DNA of 47,863 nt from Eubacteriales bacterium (GCA_030524545.1 JAUNGM010000032.1:1-47863), one strand, 5' to 3'. Numbered from the stretch's first letter, positions 7,878 through 15,960 are shown. Numbers and translations are program-made. The notes: generated by a model from the sequence alone, not told the origin.

Positions 7878-8099
7878 ATGTTCAGAAAAAAGAAGCAGAA
7901 AGAGACATTGATATATGATAGGGAACGTACACGTCCGGCACTGAAATCGAGCATTTGTACAGGAGAAAAGGTTGCTGGGTTTGTGGATAAATCGAGTGGG
8001 AAATTTGAGGATATCATGCTGATCCGCGGGGACGGGGATCTGGAGGAGTTCTGCCGGAATTATGGAATTTCCCGTGATGAAATTGAAAAAATATGGTGA
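7878..8099 (+). CDS. Small conserved-looking protein of unknown function
   Basis: A 73-residue soluble protein. The N-terminus is basic (MFRKKKQKE), followed by a SSICTGEKVAGF segment and a C-terminal DLEEFCRNYGISRDEIEKIW helix. I recognise no family. The ATG at 7878 is preferred over 7872 because AGAGAGG (7865-7871) leaves a six-base gap. It sits 21 bases after the HD gene and 15 before the phosphoesterase, so the three are probably co-transcribed. Confidence 0.7.
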   Translation: MFRKKKQKETLIYDRERTRPALKSSICTGEKVAGFVDKSSGKFEDIMLIRGDGDLEEFCRNYGISRDEIEKIW

Positions 8100-8114
8100 T
8101 TATGGAGGCGTATT

Positions 8115-8570
8115 ATGGCGAAAAAGATTGGAATCATATCAGATACCCATGGTCTGTTAAGACCGGAAGTTCTGGAGATTCTGAAGACCTGTGACTGCAT
8201 CTTCCATGGAGGAGATATTAATAAACCGGAAATCCTGGATGAATTGAGACCTCTTGCGTCTATCTATGCAGTGAGAGGAAACAATGATAAGGAGTGGGCA
8301 GAGGGACTTGCGAAAAGCCTGCGTTTTACCATTGAAGGAGTCGAATTTTTTATGGTTCACAATAAGAAGGAGGTGGCATGGAATTTGGGGAGTGTTCAGG
8401 TGGTGGTGTTCGGACACACCCATAAATATTTTGAAAAGATGATTGATGACAGGCTGTGGCTGAATCCGGGAAGCTGCGGAAGACGCAGGTTTGATCAGGA
8501 AATTACCATGGCAGTCATGACGGTGGAGAATGGCAGTTATCAGGTGGAAAAAATTGTGATTCCTGGATAA
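8115..8570 (+). CDS. Metallophosphoesterase, YfcE/MJ0936 family
   Basis: A 151-residue calcineurin-like phosphoesterase. All metal motifs are present in order: D10-x-H12 (IISDTHG), HGGD, GNND, a histidine in MVHNKK, FGHTH, and the closing NPGSCGRRR loop. Such enzymes hydrolyse phosphodiesters with Mn or Ni in the cytoplasm. It starts behind GGAGGC and ends the HD operon. Confidence 0.92.
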   Translation: MAKKIGIISDTHGLLRPEVLEILKTCDCIFHGGDINKPEILDELRPLASIYAVRGNNDKEWAEGLAKSLRFTIEGVEFFMVHNKKEVAWNLGSVQVVVFGHTHKYFEKMIDDRLWLNPGSCGRRRFDQEITMAVMTVENGSYQVEKIVIPG

Positions 8571-8593
8571 GTACCGGAGAAATCCATCAGATG

Positions 8594-8630
8594 ATCAGAC
8601 GGCCGGAGGTTCAGTTGCTGACAGTCTGAT
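8594..8630. repeat. Inverted repeat before lrgA
   Basis: ATCAGAC (8594-8600) and GTCTGAT (8624-8630) flank a 23-base interior. No T-run follows. It may be a leader hairpin of lrgAB or a weak terminator of the preceding operon. Confidence 0.35.
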
Positions 8631-8663
8631 TATTCAATGTAAAGAGGTTTAGGAGAGATTATT

Positions 8664-9026
8664 ATGAAATACGTGAGACAATTCTGTATTATTTTGCTGC
8701 TGTCCTTTATGGGAGAGCTGTTATATGAGCTGCTTCCGTTTCCTGTACCGGCAAGCGTGTACGGACTGGTGCTGATGCTTGCAGCGCTTGTAAGCGGAAT
8801 TCTGAAAGTGGATCAGGTGAAGGAAACAGCCGGATTTCTGGTAGAGATCATGCCGGTTATGTTTATACCGGCAGGGGTGGGGCTGATGTCCTCCTGGGGT
8901 GTGCTTAAGCCGGTTCTAATACCGGTTGCGGTGATTACGTTTTTGACAACTGTGATTGTAATGGCGGTTACCGGGCGTGTTACGCAGGCGATCATCAGGC
9001 AGGAGGAAAGGAGGCGGGTAAAATGA
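8664..9026 (+). CDS. lrgA: LrgA/CidA-family holin-like protein
   Basis: A 120-residue protein with four hydrophobic segments and the family features ELLPFPVPASVYGLVLM near the N-terminus and MPVMFIPAGVGLM in the middle. LrgA/CidA proteins are holin-like and affect murein hydrolase activity and, in several bacteria, pyruvate uptake. AGGAGA precedes the start. It overlaps lrgB by four bases (ATGA), so the two are translationally coupled. Confidence 0.92.
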   Translation: MKYVRQFCIILLLSFMGELLYELLPFPVPASVYGLVLMLAALVSGILKVDQVKETAGFLVEIMPVMFIPAGVGLMSSWGVLKPVLIPVAVITFLTTVIVMAVTGRVTQAIIRQEERRRVK

Positions 9027-9715
9027 GCAGATTTTTGGAAATCTCCGTATTTTGGGGAGCATTGATCAGCCTGGCAGCATATGAACTTGGGCTGATCCTG
9101 AAGAAAAAATTCAGGCTTGCCATATTTAATCCGCTGCTGATCGCCATTCTCTGTGTGATCGGAGTTATGATGGTTTTGGATGTGGATTACGACAGCTATT
9201 ATGAGGGAGGAAAATATATCAGTTATCTGCTGACACCGGCTACAGTCTGCCTGGCGGTACCTCTGTATGAACAGTTGACCTTGCTGAAGAATAATCTTAA
9301 AGCAGTGGCTGCGGGAATCATTTCAGGAGTACTTGCAAGTCTGATCAGTGTATTTCTTCTGGCAAAACTTTTCGGGCTTTCTCACGAGCAATATGTGACG
9401 CTTCTGCCGAAGTCCATTACAACAGCAATTGGGATGGGAGTTTCTGAAGAGCTTGGAGGAATTGTAACCATAACCGTAGCAGTCATCATTATAACGGGAG
9501 TGTTGGGAAATATGATCGGTGAGGTGGTTTTTAAGATTTTCGGTATTCAGGAGCCTATTGCAAAGGGGCTGGCGTTCGGTACCTCCGCACATGCGATTGG
9601 TACGGCAAAAGCAATGGAACTTGGCAGGGTAGAAGGTGCAATGAGCAGTCTGGCAATTGCTGTGGCCGGACTTTTGACTGTTATAGCAGCCTCTTTTTTT
9701 GCCGGGTTAATGTGA
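9023..9715 (+). CDS. lrgB: LrgB/CidB-family membrane protein
   Basis: A 230-residue polytopic membrane protein. Diagnostic stretches are FNPLLIAI, YLLTPATVCLAVPLY, LPKSITTAIGM and the C-terminal GLAFGTSAHAIGTAKA. It is the usual partner of LrgA. No two-component regulator (LytSR) is next to it. Confidence 0.94.
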   Translation: MSRFLEISVFWGALISLAAYELGLILKKKFRLAIFNPLLIAILCVIGVMMVLDVDYDSYYEGGKYISYLLTPATVCLAVPLYEQLTLLKNNLKAVAAGIISGVLASLISVFLLAKLFGLSHEQYVTLLPKSITTAIGMGVSEELGGIVTITVAVIIITGVLGNMIGEVVFKIFGIQEPIAKGLAFGTSAHAIGTAKAMELGRVEGAMSSLAIAVAGLLTVIAASFFAGLM

Positions 9716-9852
9716 AATTAGAACAAAAGTTCTTAAAAAATAATTTCGTCCCGTTTTATTGGACTAAAAATATGAGATACTAGCCTTATAAAGAAAATAT
9801 GTTCGGAAAATATGTTCTGAAAATTCGTTCGATATCTGAGGAGGAGTATTTT

Positions 9853-10119
9853 ATGTGGTGTTCAAAGGAAGAAATCAGGGACAGAAAGATTGCTGCAGTT
9901 GCAGGTACAGGATATTATCAGCAGAGTGAAAAGAAGCAGGAGCGCCGTAAGCTTTCTTCTGCTATGGCTATGGTGCTTGGATTTCTTGTAACGCTTGAGA
10001 TCATGGTGGCAGGAGCTATGGTGTTGAATTTTGATTTTCAGACGGCAGATACACTTGCCGTGGTATTTGCATTTGCAGTATTATATTTTGGAGTAGTAGC
10101 AGCATTGACAGATAAGTGA
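9853..10119 (+). CDS. Small membrane protein of unknown function
   Basis: An 88-residue protein with a 40-residue charged N-terminus and two hydrophobic helices (AMAMVLGFLVTLEIMVAGAM and LAVVFAFAVLYFGVVAAL). The ATG at 9853 has GAGGAGGAG six bases upstream; a longer frame from 9799 has none. It ends within four bases of the WYL regulator frame, so the two are probably one operon and the regulator could respond to an envelope state (speculative). Confidence 0.65.
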   Translation: MWCSKEEIRDRKIAAVAGTGYYQQSEKKQERRKLSSAMAMVLGFLVTLEIMVAGAMVLNFDFQTADTLAVVFAFAVLYFGVVAALTDK

Positions 10120-10136
10120 TCACAGGAGAACAGGAA

Positions 10137-11129
10137 ATGCCGAAATCCTTTCGACAGAAGCTGAAAATTATATACTTGATGGAAGCATTTCAGAAAAAGA
10201 GTGATGAGAAGCATCCTCTTACAGTGAATGATCTGATGAACTATCTGAAGGATTATGGGATTTCTGCAGAGCGTAAGACCATTTATGATGATATTGAAAT
10301 GCTTCGTATTTATGGTATGGATATTGTGAATCGTAGGGAGAAGCCGGCTGGTTTCTTTCTTGCGGGCCGGACGTTTGAGATGGCGGAATTGAAGCTTCTG
10401 GTAGATGCTGTTCAGTCATCCAAGTTCATCACACAGAAGAAGTCACGCCAGCTGATCCATAAGCTTGAGAGTCTGACCAGCGAATATGAGGCCAGGAAGC
10501 TGCAGCGCCAGGTTTTCGTAGGATCCCGCATAAAGACTATGAATGAGAGTATTTACTATAATATCGATCAGATTCATGGAGCAATTTCTGAGAACAGGCA
10601 GATTAGTTTTCAATATTATGAATGGACTGTTTCCAAGGAAATGCACCTGAAAAAAGACGGTGAGCGCTACCGCATCAGTCCATGGGGACTTATCTGGAAA
10701 GACGAGAATTACTATCTGGTTGGACTGGATGAGCAGAGCGGCATTGTGAAGCACTACCGTGTAGATAAAATGCTTAAGATCGTTATGGAGAAAGATGCCC
10801 GTAACGGAGAGGAGCTTTTCCGTGACTTTGATGCGGCAAGATTTGCAGCCAAGACATTTGGAATGTTCGGCGGAAGAGAAGAAGCTGTGCGCCTGGTATT
10901 TGAGAATCGTTTTGTAGGAGTGGTACTTGATCGTTTTGGCCATGATGTGATGATTCATAAGCAGGATGAATCACATTTTGCTATTCTGGTCCGGGTAAAT
11001 ATAAGCAGTCAGTTCTTCGGCTGGCTGGCCGGGCTTGGGCCCGGAGCTATTGTTACTTCGCCGGAGAGTGTGCGTAAGGAATATAAGGATTTTCTGGAGA
11101 GTGCTTTGAAGAATTATAAAGAAGAATAG
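10137..11129 (+). CDS. WYL-domain transcriptional regulator
   Basis: A 330-residue regulator. The N-terminal winged helix-turn-helix spans roughly residues 5-70 (LTVNDLMNYLKDYGISAERKT). The WYL domain follows, with ISFQYYEW, YRISPWGLIWKDENYYLVG and HYRVDKM, then a C-terminal WCX-like extension. WYL domains bind nucleic acid or small ligands and often control stress or defence genes. AGGAG (10124-10128) lies eight bases before the ATG at 10137; a GTG at 10116 overlapping the previous stop is less likely. Confidence 0.9.
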   Translation: MPKSFRQKLKIIYLMEAFQKKSDEKHPLTVNDLMNYLKDYGISAERKTIYDDIEMLRIYGMDIVNRREKPAGFFLAGRTFEMAELKLLVDAVQSSKFITQKKSRQLIHKLESLTSEYEARKLQRQVFVGSRIKTMNESIYYNIDQIHGAISENRQISFQYYEWTVSKEMHLKKDGERYRISPWGLIWKDENYYLVGLDEQSGIVKHYRVDKMLKIVMEKDARNGEELFRDFDAARFAAKTFGMFGGREEAVRLVFENRFVGVVLDRFGHDVMIHKQDESHFAILVRVNISSQFFGWLAGLGPGAIVTSPESVRKEYKDFLESALKNYKEE

Positions 11130-11151
11130 TTTTTGAACAAGAGGAACATGT

Positions 11152-12129
11152 ATGACAGTGAAATCAAGACTTTTGGAGCTTTTGGAGCGGCATAAGGGAG
11201 AAACTTTGTCAGGAGAGGCCCTGGCGGGAGAACTTCAGTGTACAAGGGCAGCCATCTGGAAAGCGGTGAAATCTCTCCGGGAGGAGGGATACTCTATTGA
11301 TGCAGGGCCGAATAAAGGATATATGCTGCGCATGGACAATAACCGTCTGTCTGTAGAAGGAATCCGATTGTATCTGAAGCAGCCGAAGGTTTATATGAAA
11401 TTATATAAAGAAGCAGGATCGACGAATCAGCTCGCTAAACAGGCGGCAGTCAGCGGAGAAGCAGGACACGGTTCTTTTGTTATTGCGCAGCAGCAGACTG
11501 CAGGAAGAGGCAGAAGAGGAAGAAGTTTTTATTCTCCGGAAGGCGCTGGTTTGTATCTGAGTGTCATTCTGGAGCCAAAGGAAGAGACCCTGCAGGAGAG
11601 CCTGCTTCTGACAACGGCAGCAGCCACGGCAGTATATAAGGCAGTGGAGAAAGTTTGCGGGATTTCTTTAGATATTAAGTGGGTAAATGATTTGTTTTAT
11701 CAGGGGAAAAAGGTCTGCGGAATTCTGACGGAAGCGATTACAGATTTTGAGAGCGGGAATATTGAATTTGCAGTTGTAGGAATTGGGTTGAATCTTTATC
11801 GCGCTGAAGAAGGATTTCCTCAGGAACTGCAGGGGATTGCAGGGGCGCTTTATCCTGATGAGGAGTCTGCTTCGGGTACGAACCGGAATTATCTGGCCGC
11901 AGAGATTGTTAATTGCCTTATGGAAGAAACGGAAGATCTGAAACTTTCCCGGGAATATGTGGAACATAATCTGGTTCCTGGAAAAGAGATTCAGATTATA
12001 GATGGTAACCGCAGCCGTCGGGTGAAGGCGCTTGAGATCAGTCAGGACGGAAGACTTCATGTACAGGAGGAAGATGGGAGTACTTCGATGCTTTCCTTTG
12101 GCGAAATTTCTATTGTTATGGAAGCATAA
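11152..12129 (+). CDS. birA: Bifunctional biotin--[acetyl-CoA-carboxylase] ligase / repressor
   Basis: A 325-residue protein with an N-terminal helix-turn-helix (about residues 15-55), the ligase core with GRGRRGRSFYSPEGAGLY (biotinyl-AMP loop), KWVNDLFYQGKKVCGILTE, and a C-terminal SH3-like domain. It activates biotin and attaches it to carboxylase carriers, and the DNA-binding domain can repress biotin genes. It begins 22 bases after the WYL gene and ends at a terminator. Confidence 0.95.
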   Translation: MTVKSRLLELLERHKGETLSGEALAGELQCTRAAIWKAVKSLREEGYSIDAGPNKGYMLRMDNNRLSVEGIRLYLKQPKVYMKLYKEAGSTNQLAKQAAVSGEAGHGSFVIAQQQTAGRGRRGRSFYSPEGAGLYLSVILEPKEETLQESLLLTTAAATAVYKAVEKVCGISLDIKWVNDLFYQGKKVCGILTEAITDFESGNIEFAVVGIGLNLYRAEEGFPQELQGIAGALYPDEESASGTNRNYLAAEIVNCLMEETEDLKLSREYVEHNLVPGKEIQIIDGNRSRRVKALEISQDGRLHVQEEDGSTSMLSFGEISIVMEA

Positions 12130-12203
12130 GTTTATCGAGAACAGAATATGAGCATTCTCATCAGCGGTACAGAGAAGTGCTTTGCCGGCAATAAAGTGAA
12201 CAG

Positions 12204-12264
12204 CAGGCCCACTGTACAGTCAATGTCATGAAACAGAGTCATTGGCTGCACACGGGCCTGTTTT
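12204..12264 (+). terminator. Terminator after birA
   Basis: CAGGCCC (12204-12210) pairs with GGGCCTG (12254-12260); inner CAATG/CATTG pairs extend the stem, and TTTTAAAA follows. It separates birA from the convergent minus-strand operon. Confidence 0.8.
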
Positions 12265-12281
12265 AAAATCTACGGAGATTA

Positions 12282-13091
12282 TTACTGAACAGAGGTATCG
12301 GTGTTTGGCTCTGCCGGTGAAGCAGTGTCCTCTGGATGGAAGGGCATCTTTGGTGAGGCGTCGTTTTCTGAGGTGCCATATAAGCTCTGTGGATCAATAA
12401 TCTGCTGGGACTGCGTGTTTTCTGCTGTCATTTCAGGAGAAGAATTATGGCGATTCTGCGGCTGTACCACAGTGCTTGCGGTTGGAGCCGTACGCTCTGC
12501 TTCTGCGGATCGGGTCTGCTGATATGGACGATACGGTTCCCAATAATGCTCTTCTTTTGGAGAAGTTTTGTACTCATTTTCCAGCCGGGCTTTCTTGTGA
12601 GAAAGAATATAACAGCCGGCAGCGATGATAGCAACAGCAATAATAAGCTGCGGGAGCCGATAGGAAATACTGTTGATCAGATTCGCAAAAGGAGCCGGTA
12701 AAAACCAGTAAACAAAATCTGTAAAATTATTCCACAGAATGGATACTCCGAAGAAAATCAGCAGGGCTGCCACGATGGTTCGGTGTTTACTGATCAGGAT
12801 GTCCGCATCGCCGATTAGCTGATCCAGATGAAGAACATAATTGTCTTCCAGGGAATAGAACTCCTCCTCTGACAGAGATTTCAGGTTATGCACATTGAAA
12901 AAGCTGTAGAACCAGAGAATAGGAAGAAACATAATGATCCAGCCAAAACCGGTTCCTGCGGATACTGCGATAATTCCCCAGAAGAGAAGCATGATGCTGA
13001 TTCCCTGTTTACGGAATCCCATATACATTTCCCCTGCACCTGGGATAAGAGAGAAAAGAAAAAGCCAGAATCCTCTTTTTTGTTTTGTCAT
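12282..13091 (-). CDS. Membrane protein of the sigma/anti-sigma operon
   Basis: A 269-residue protein with an N-terminal hydrophobic hairpin containing SLIPGAGEMYMGFRKQG, which resembles TM2-type domains, a charged middle (EEEFYSLEDNYVLHLDQL), two further membrane helices, and a low-complexity Ser/Thr/Pro/Gln-rich C-terminus. GGAGG lies eight bases before the ATG at 13091. It follows the anti-sigma gene by one base and is probably part of the same envelope-sensing unit. Function unknown. Confidence 0.75.
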   Translation of the reverse strand: MTKQKRGFWLFLFSLIPGAGEMYMGFRKQGISIMLLFWGIIAVSAGTGFGWIIMFLPILWFYSFFNVHNLKSLSEEEFYSLEDNYVLHLDQLIGDADILISKHRTIVAALLIFFGVSILWNNFTDFVYWFLPAPFANLINSISYRLPQLIIAVAIIAAGCYILSHKKARLENEYKTSPKEEHYWEPYRPYQQTRSAEAERTAPTASTVVQPQNRHNSSPEMTAENTQSQQIIDPQSLYGTSENDASPKMPFHPEDTASPAEPNTDTSVQ

Positions 13092-13092
13092 G

Positions 13093-13599
13093 TTATTTGC
13101 CTCCATTGATTATTTTATTGGAAAACTCATTCAAATATTCGGTTAGTGTTTGAGAACCTTCTGTTAATCCGCGATTTACCTCCTGAGAAAAATGGTACAA
13201 ATGGTTGGAACGGTTTTCGGATAAAGAAGGTCTTTCCGGGATTTCTGTCTGTATCGTATGATCAGGCGTGATACTGGCAAAATCCATTTCTGTAATTCCG
13301 AACAGAAGGATCAAAGCCATCAATACTCCGGCTGCTGTTTTCAGTCCGCAATAGAAAAGCTGCATTCGATAAGAAGCGGATGAAACTGTTTTGCCGGCCT
13401 GTACTGTGGGAGTGGCTGCTTTGGTTAGGATTTGATCTTTCATATAAGCAGGTGCCTGTATATCGGAAGATTTTTCAAAGTTTAGGATTTGTTCCAGACA
13501 ATAGTCACAATAATCCATATGCTCCAGAAAAGCAATCATTTCCTCCGTGTTCATAGAATCATTCTGAAATTTATCTAATTCATCCTGAGTAATATGCAT
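13093..13599 (-). CDS. Anti-sigma factor with zinc-binding HxxxCxxC motif
   Basis: A 168-residue protein. The N-terminal cytoplasmic part carries HMDYCDYC, the H-X3-C-X2-C signature of zinc anti-sigma domains. One membrane helix (GVLMALILLFGI) is near residue 100 and a 55-residue extracytoplasmic tail follows. It should hold the sigma factor encoded just upstream. The ATG directly abuts the sigma stop codon, and AAGGAGTGG inside the sigma gene is its ribosome site. Confidence 0.88.
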   Translation of the reverse strand: MHITQDELDKFQNDSMNTEEMIAFLEHMDYCDYCLEQILNFEKSSDIQAPAYMKDQILTKAATPTVQAGKTVSSASYRMQLFYCGLKTAAGVLMALILLFGITEMDFASITPDHTIQTEIPERPSLSENRSNHLYHFSQEVNRGLTEGSQTLTEYLNEFSNKIINGGK

Positions 13600-14214
13600 C
13601 TAACCACTCCTTTCTTTCTTGCTGCCAGAGATGGGGATGGGTTTTCCACGGACCGGAGGCCGATCCTTTTCCAAAAGCTGCTTGAGCATGGCTCTGGCGC
13701 GGTATAGCTGTGTTTGAATCGTTTTGGTGTTTTTCCCTTCTTTGCGGGCGATTTCTGCAACGGAAAGCTCATCGCAGAAATGGGCTGCTGCGACTTCACG
13801 GTAGGGACTGCGGAGCTGATTGCAGAGGGAGCGAATCCGCTGATCTGAGTCGCTTCTGAGATACGCATCCTCCGGAGAAGGGTTTTTGTCAGGTAACTGG
13901 GCAAAACAGGTATCTTCCACGGGAAGAGTCTTTCTGCCGGAGGCCTTCAGGAAGTCCAGGCATTTATGGACGGCAATTTTGCTCAACCATGCTTTTTCAT
14001 AAGTGCCATCGAAACGGGATAGATTTTTATAGGCTGATAAAAATACTTCCTGGGTCAGATCTTCGGCATCAAAGGGGTTGCCGACAGATTTCAGACATAT
14101 GGAATAAACCAGATTTTGATATTCTTCCAGCAGGTATTCCAGATATTGTTCCGGTGTAATATGATCAGCCCCTTTCTGTTCCCATTCACTTATTATAACG
14201 CAGCTGCTTCTCAA
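13600..14214 (-). CDS. ECF-type RNA polymerase sigma factor
   Basis: A sigma-70 family factor with region 2 (DAEDLTQEVFLSAYKNLSRF, then KAWLSKIAVHKCLDFLK) and region 4 (LSVAEIARKEGKNTKTIQTQ). There is no region 3, as in ECF factors. It likely directs genes for an envelope stress and is held by the anti-sigma protein at 13093. The start is uncertain: no ATG or GTG is in frame. A TTG at 14214 has no clear ribosome site, whereas AGAAAGGGG lies eight bases before an ATT codon at 14160 that would give 186 residues. Confidence 0.9.
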   Translation of the reverse strand: MRSSCVIISEWEQKGADHITPEQYLEYLLEEYQNLVYSICLKSVGNPFDAEDLTQEVFLSAYKNLSRFDGTYEKAWLSKIAVHKCLDFLKASGRKTLPVEDTCFAQLPDKNPSPEDAYLRSDSDQRIRSLCNQLRSPYREVAAAHFCDELSVAEIARKEGKNTKTIQTQLYRARAMLKQLLEKDRPPVRGKPIPISGSKKERSG

Positions 14215-14264
14215 TTTACTTCAAAATCACGAAAATTATTTTGTTTTTTATGGCAGGGTGTTAA

Positions 14265-14293
14265 TTGTAAACAAAAAACACCTGTGCTATAAT
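14265..14293 (+). promoter_or_regulatory. Promoter upstream of the LacI regulator
   Basis: TTGTAA (14265-14270), 17-base spacer, TATAAT (14288-14293). The predicted start near 14300 is 188 bases before the regulator gene, leaving a long leader. Confidence 0.6.
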
Positions 14294-14295
14294 GT

Positions 14296-14394
14296 CCATA
14301 TTCAGTATTTTTACAAAAATACGAATGTGGCTTTTCCTTGATTTTGGTACACCTGCTGTGCCGATCAGGGTATGCCTATACGGCGTGCTTTTTT
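14296..14394 (+). ncRNA. Structured leader or small RNA before the LacI gene
   Basis: A long inverted repeat (14296-14330) has stems CCATATTC/GAATGTGG and GTATTTTT/AAAAATAC around a two-base loop. A second hairpin, GTATGCC (14370-14376) with GGCGTGC (14382-14388), is followed by six T. The second looks like an intrinsic terminator 94 bases before the gene. The stretch could be a ~95-nt small RNA or an attenuated leader. The first repeat could instead be an operator, because it begins just before the expected start site. Confidence 0.4.
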
Positions 14395-14487
14395 CTGCTG
14401 AAATCACAAATGGATAGAGGATATAAGACAGTTTATCTGTAAACAATACGAAAGATTTATAAAGATAAAAGGATGATGTAAAAACAT

Positions 14488-15489
14488 ATGGCAAGTATCA
14501 GAGATGTCGCACAAAAAGCTGGAGTAGGAGTCGGCACAGTATCTCGTGTCCTTAATGGAAGCGGTTATGTGGCACCTGAAACCAGGAAAAAAATAGAGGG
14601 TGCGATTGAGGAGTTGGGGTATATTCCGAATGAATTGGCCAGGAACCTCTTTCGGAATAAGACCGGAATTATAGGAATCATTATTCCGGATCTGGATCAT
14701 GCTTTTTTTTCCTGCTTAGTCAGAGAAACAGAGGTTGCACTCTATAAGCTTGGATATAAGGCTATGGTCTGTAATACGGTCGGGATCAGTAACCGTGAGA
14801 AAGAGTTTCTGGACATGCTCAACAGGAATATGGTAGACGGAATTATAACGGCTGCACATACACTGGACGGAGAAGAATATCTGAAACAGAGCAAACCTAT
14901 TGTATCCGTGGACCGGGATTTTGGCCCGGGCATTCCGATGGTCGGTTCTGATCACGAAAGCGGCGGTAAGATGGCGGCGGAAATTTTTCTGAAAAACCAT
15001 TGCAGAAAGATTCTTCATATAACCGGAGTAGCACCGGATATTGCTGCAAATGACCGCCATGCGATTTTTGAAAGTATCATGACTGCCCATGGGGTAGAAC
15101 TGGTGGATGCTGTGATGGAATGGAATAAGTTTGACCATGAGTCATATTGGGAGATTGCGAAGAAAGCAATCCAGAAGTGCGATGGAATTGACGGGGTTTT
15201 TGCAGCAGATGAGCCGGCGCTTTCCTATATGCATCTGGCACTTGAAGCGGGGAAAAAAGTTCCGGAGGATTTAAAAGTGGTTACTTATGATGGTATGGAC
15301 ATCACGAGACTTTGTTATCCAAAGGTGACAAGTATCTGTCAGAATGTGCCGTTTTTATCGGAGACCTGTGCAAATACAATCGTAGATCTGATAGAAAACA
15401 GAAAGCGGGTTCCGCACAAGCAGATTTTGTCAGTTGAAGTGAGACAGGGGGATAGTACATATCCGGTAAAATTGGAATATAATTTATAA
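14488..15489 (+). CDS. LacI-family transcriptional regulator
   Basis: A 333-residue regulator. The N-terminal helix-turn-helix is classical (IRDVAQKAGVGVGTVSRVLN), with the hinge helix near GYIPNELARNL, and the rest is a periplasmic-binding-like sensor (GIIIPDLDHAFFS, LKVVTYDGMDIT). It lies directly upstream of the GH32 gene and is the obvious candidate to bind the GGAAC-GG-GTTCC-type sites at 15755, 15815, 2316 and 2381. No such site is seen before its own gene, so it may not be autoregulated. AAAAGGATG precedes the start. Confidence 0.93.
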   Translation: MASIRDVAQKAGVGVGTVSRVLNGSGYVAPETRKKIEGAIEELGYIPNELARNLFRNKTGIIGIIIPDLDHAFFSCLVRETEVALYKLGYKAMVCNTVGISNREKEFLDMLNRNMVDGIITAAHTLDGEEYLKQSKPIVSVDRDFGPGIPMVGSDHESGGKMAAEIFLKNHCRKILHITGVAPDIAANDRHAIFESIMTAHGVELVDAVMEWNKFDHESYWEIAKKAIQKCDGIDGVFAADEPALSYMHLALEAGKKVPEDLKVVTYDGMDITRLCYPKVTSICQNVPFLSETCANTIVDLIENRKRVPHKQILSVEVRQGDSTYPVKLEYNL

Positions 15490-15513
15490 GAGCTTTGTTC
15501 CCGCGAGCAACAA

Positions 15514-15603
15514 GCCAAGCGGACACGCTCGCATGTCCATTTGGCGGCGCTGTGTGCCAGCGGCACACGCTTAGCGCCGACCGAAACGGAGTGCAGACCT
15601 GCA
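15514..15603. repeat. GC-rich cluster of nested hairpins (REP-like element)
   Basis: Three consecutive hairpins lie in the spacer. First, GCCAA/TTGGC (15514-15518, 15541-15545) encloses GGACA/TGTCC. Second, GGCGCT/AGCGCC (15546-15551, 15573-15578) encloses the perfect GTGTGCC/GGCACAC. Third, TGCAG/CTGCA (15592-15596, 15599-15603). The composition differs from the surrounding AT-rich spacer. The structure resembles an extragenic palindromic repeat; open frames across it are not coding. Confidence 0.6.
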
Positions 15604-15638
15604 GCGGGATATTTGATTACGAGGAATACTTTGGAAAC

Positions 15639-15685
15639 AGGAGACAATTATTGTACATAATGCACAATAACTGTCTCCTATTTTT
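15639..15685 (+). terminator. Terminator after the LacI gene
   Basis: AGGAGACA (15639-15646) pairs with TGTCTCCT (15672-15679), with inner TTATTGT/ACAATAA pairs, followed by ATTTTT. Confidence 0.85.
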
Positions 15686-15718
15686 CACATTTGCATGTGA
15701 ATAATTTTTTATAAGTCA

Positions 15719-15747
15719 TTGACAAAAGAGGAAAAGTAACTTATAAT
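15719..15747 (+). promoter_or_regulatory. Promoter of the GH32 gene
   Basis: A perfect TTGACA (15719-15724), 17-base spacer and TATAAT (15742-15747). The start site near 15754 coincides with operator 1. Confidence 0.9.
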
Positions 15748-15754
15748 GTAGATG

Positions 15755-15768
15755 TGGAACGGGTACCA
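15755..15768 (+). promoter_or_regulatory. LacI-type operator 1 of the GH32 gene
   Basis: TGGAACGGGTACCA, a near-palindrome overlapping the predicted start site. It shares its GGAAC half-site and GG centre with the other three operators. Confidence 0.75.
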
Positions 15769-15814
15769 TACGATGCGGATGCATAAAAAGGTACTTATAT
15801 TTTTTTGAATTTGA

Positions 15815-15828
15815 AGGAACGGGTTCCA
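15815..15828 (+). promoter_or_regulatory. LacI-type operator 2 of the GH32 gene
   Basis: AGGAACGGGTTCCA; the core GGAAC-GG-GTTCC is symmetric. Its centre is 60 bp from operator 1, nearly the spacing seen at the transporter promoter (65 bp). Confidence 0.75.
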
Positions 15829-15960
15829 CAAAAACTGATTATATCATTGTTGTATTGTGACAAAGCAGAGCAAAAAATCAATACCTTGTCAGATATATTG
15901 GAGTGATAAGGTATCACGGAAAAACACATCATGTGAAAAAACGAGGGAAGGTGAATCAGG

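Noticed and set aside
15495-15704. Open frame through the GC-rich hairpin cluster
   Set aside because: It crosses palindromes and a terminator; best read as non-coding repeat.
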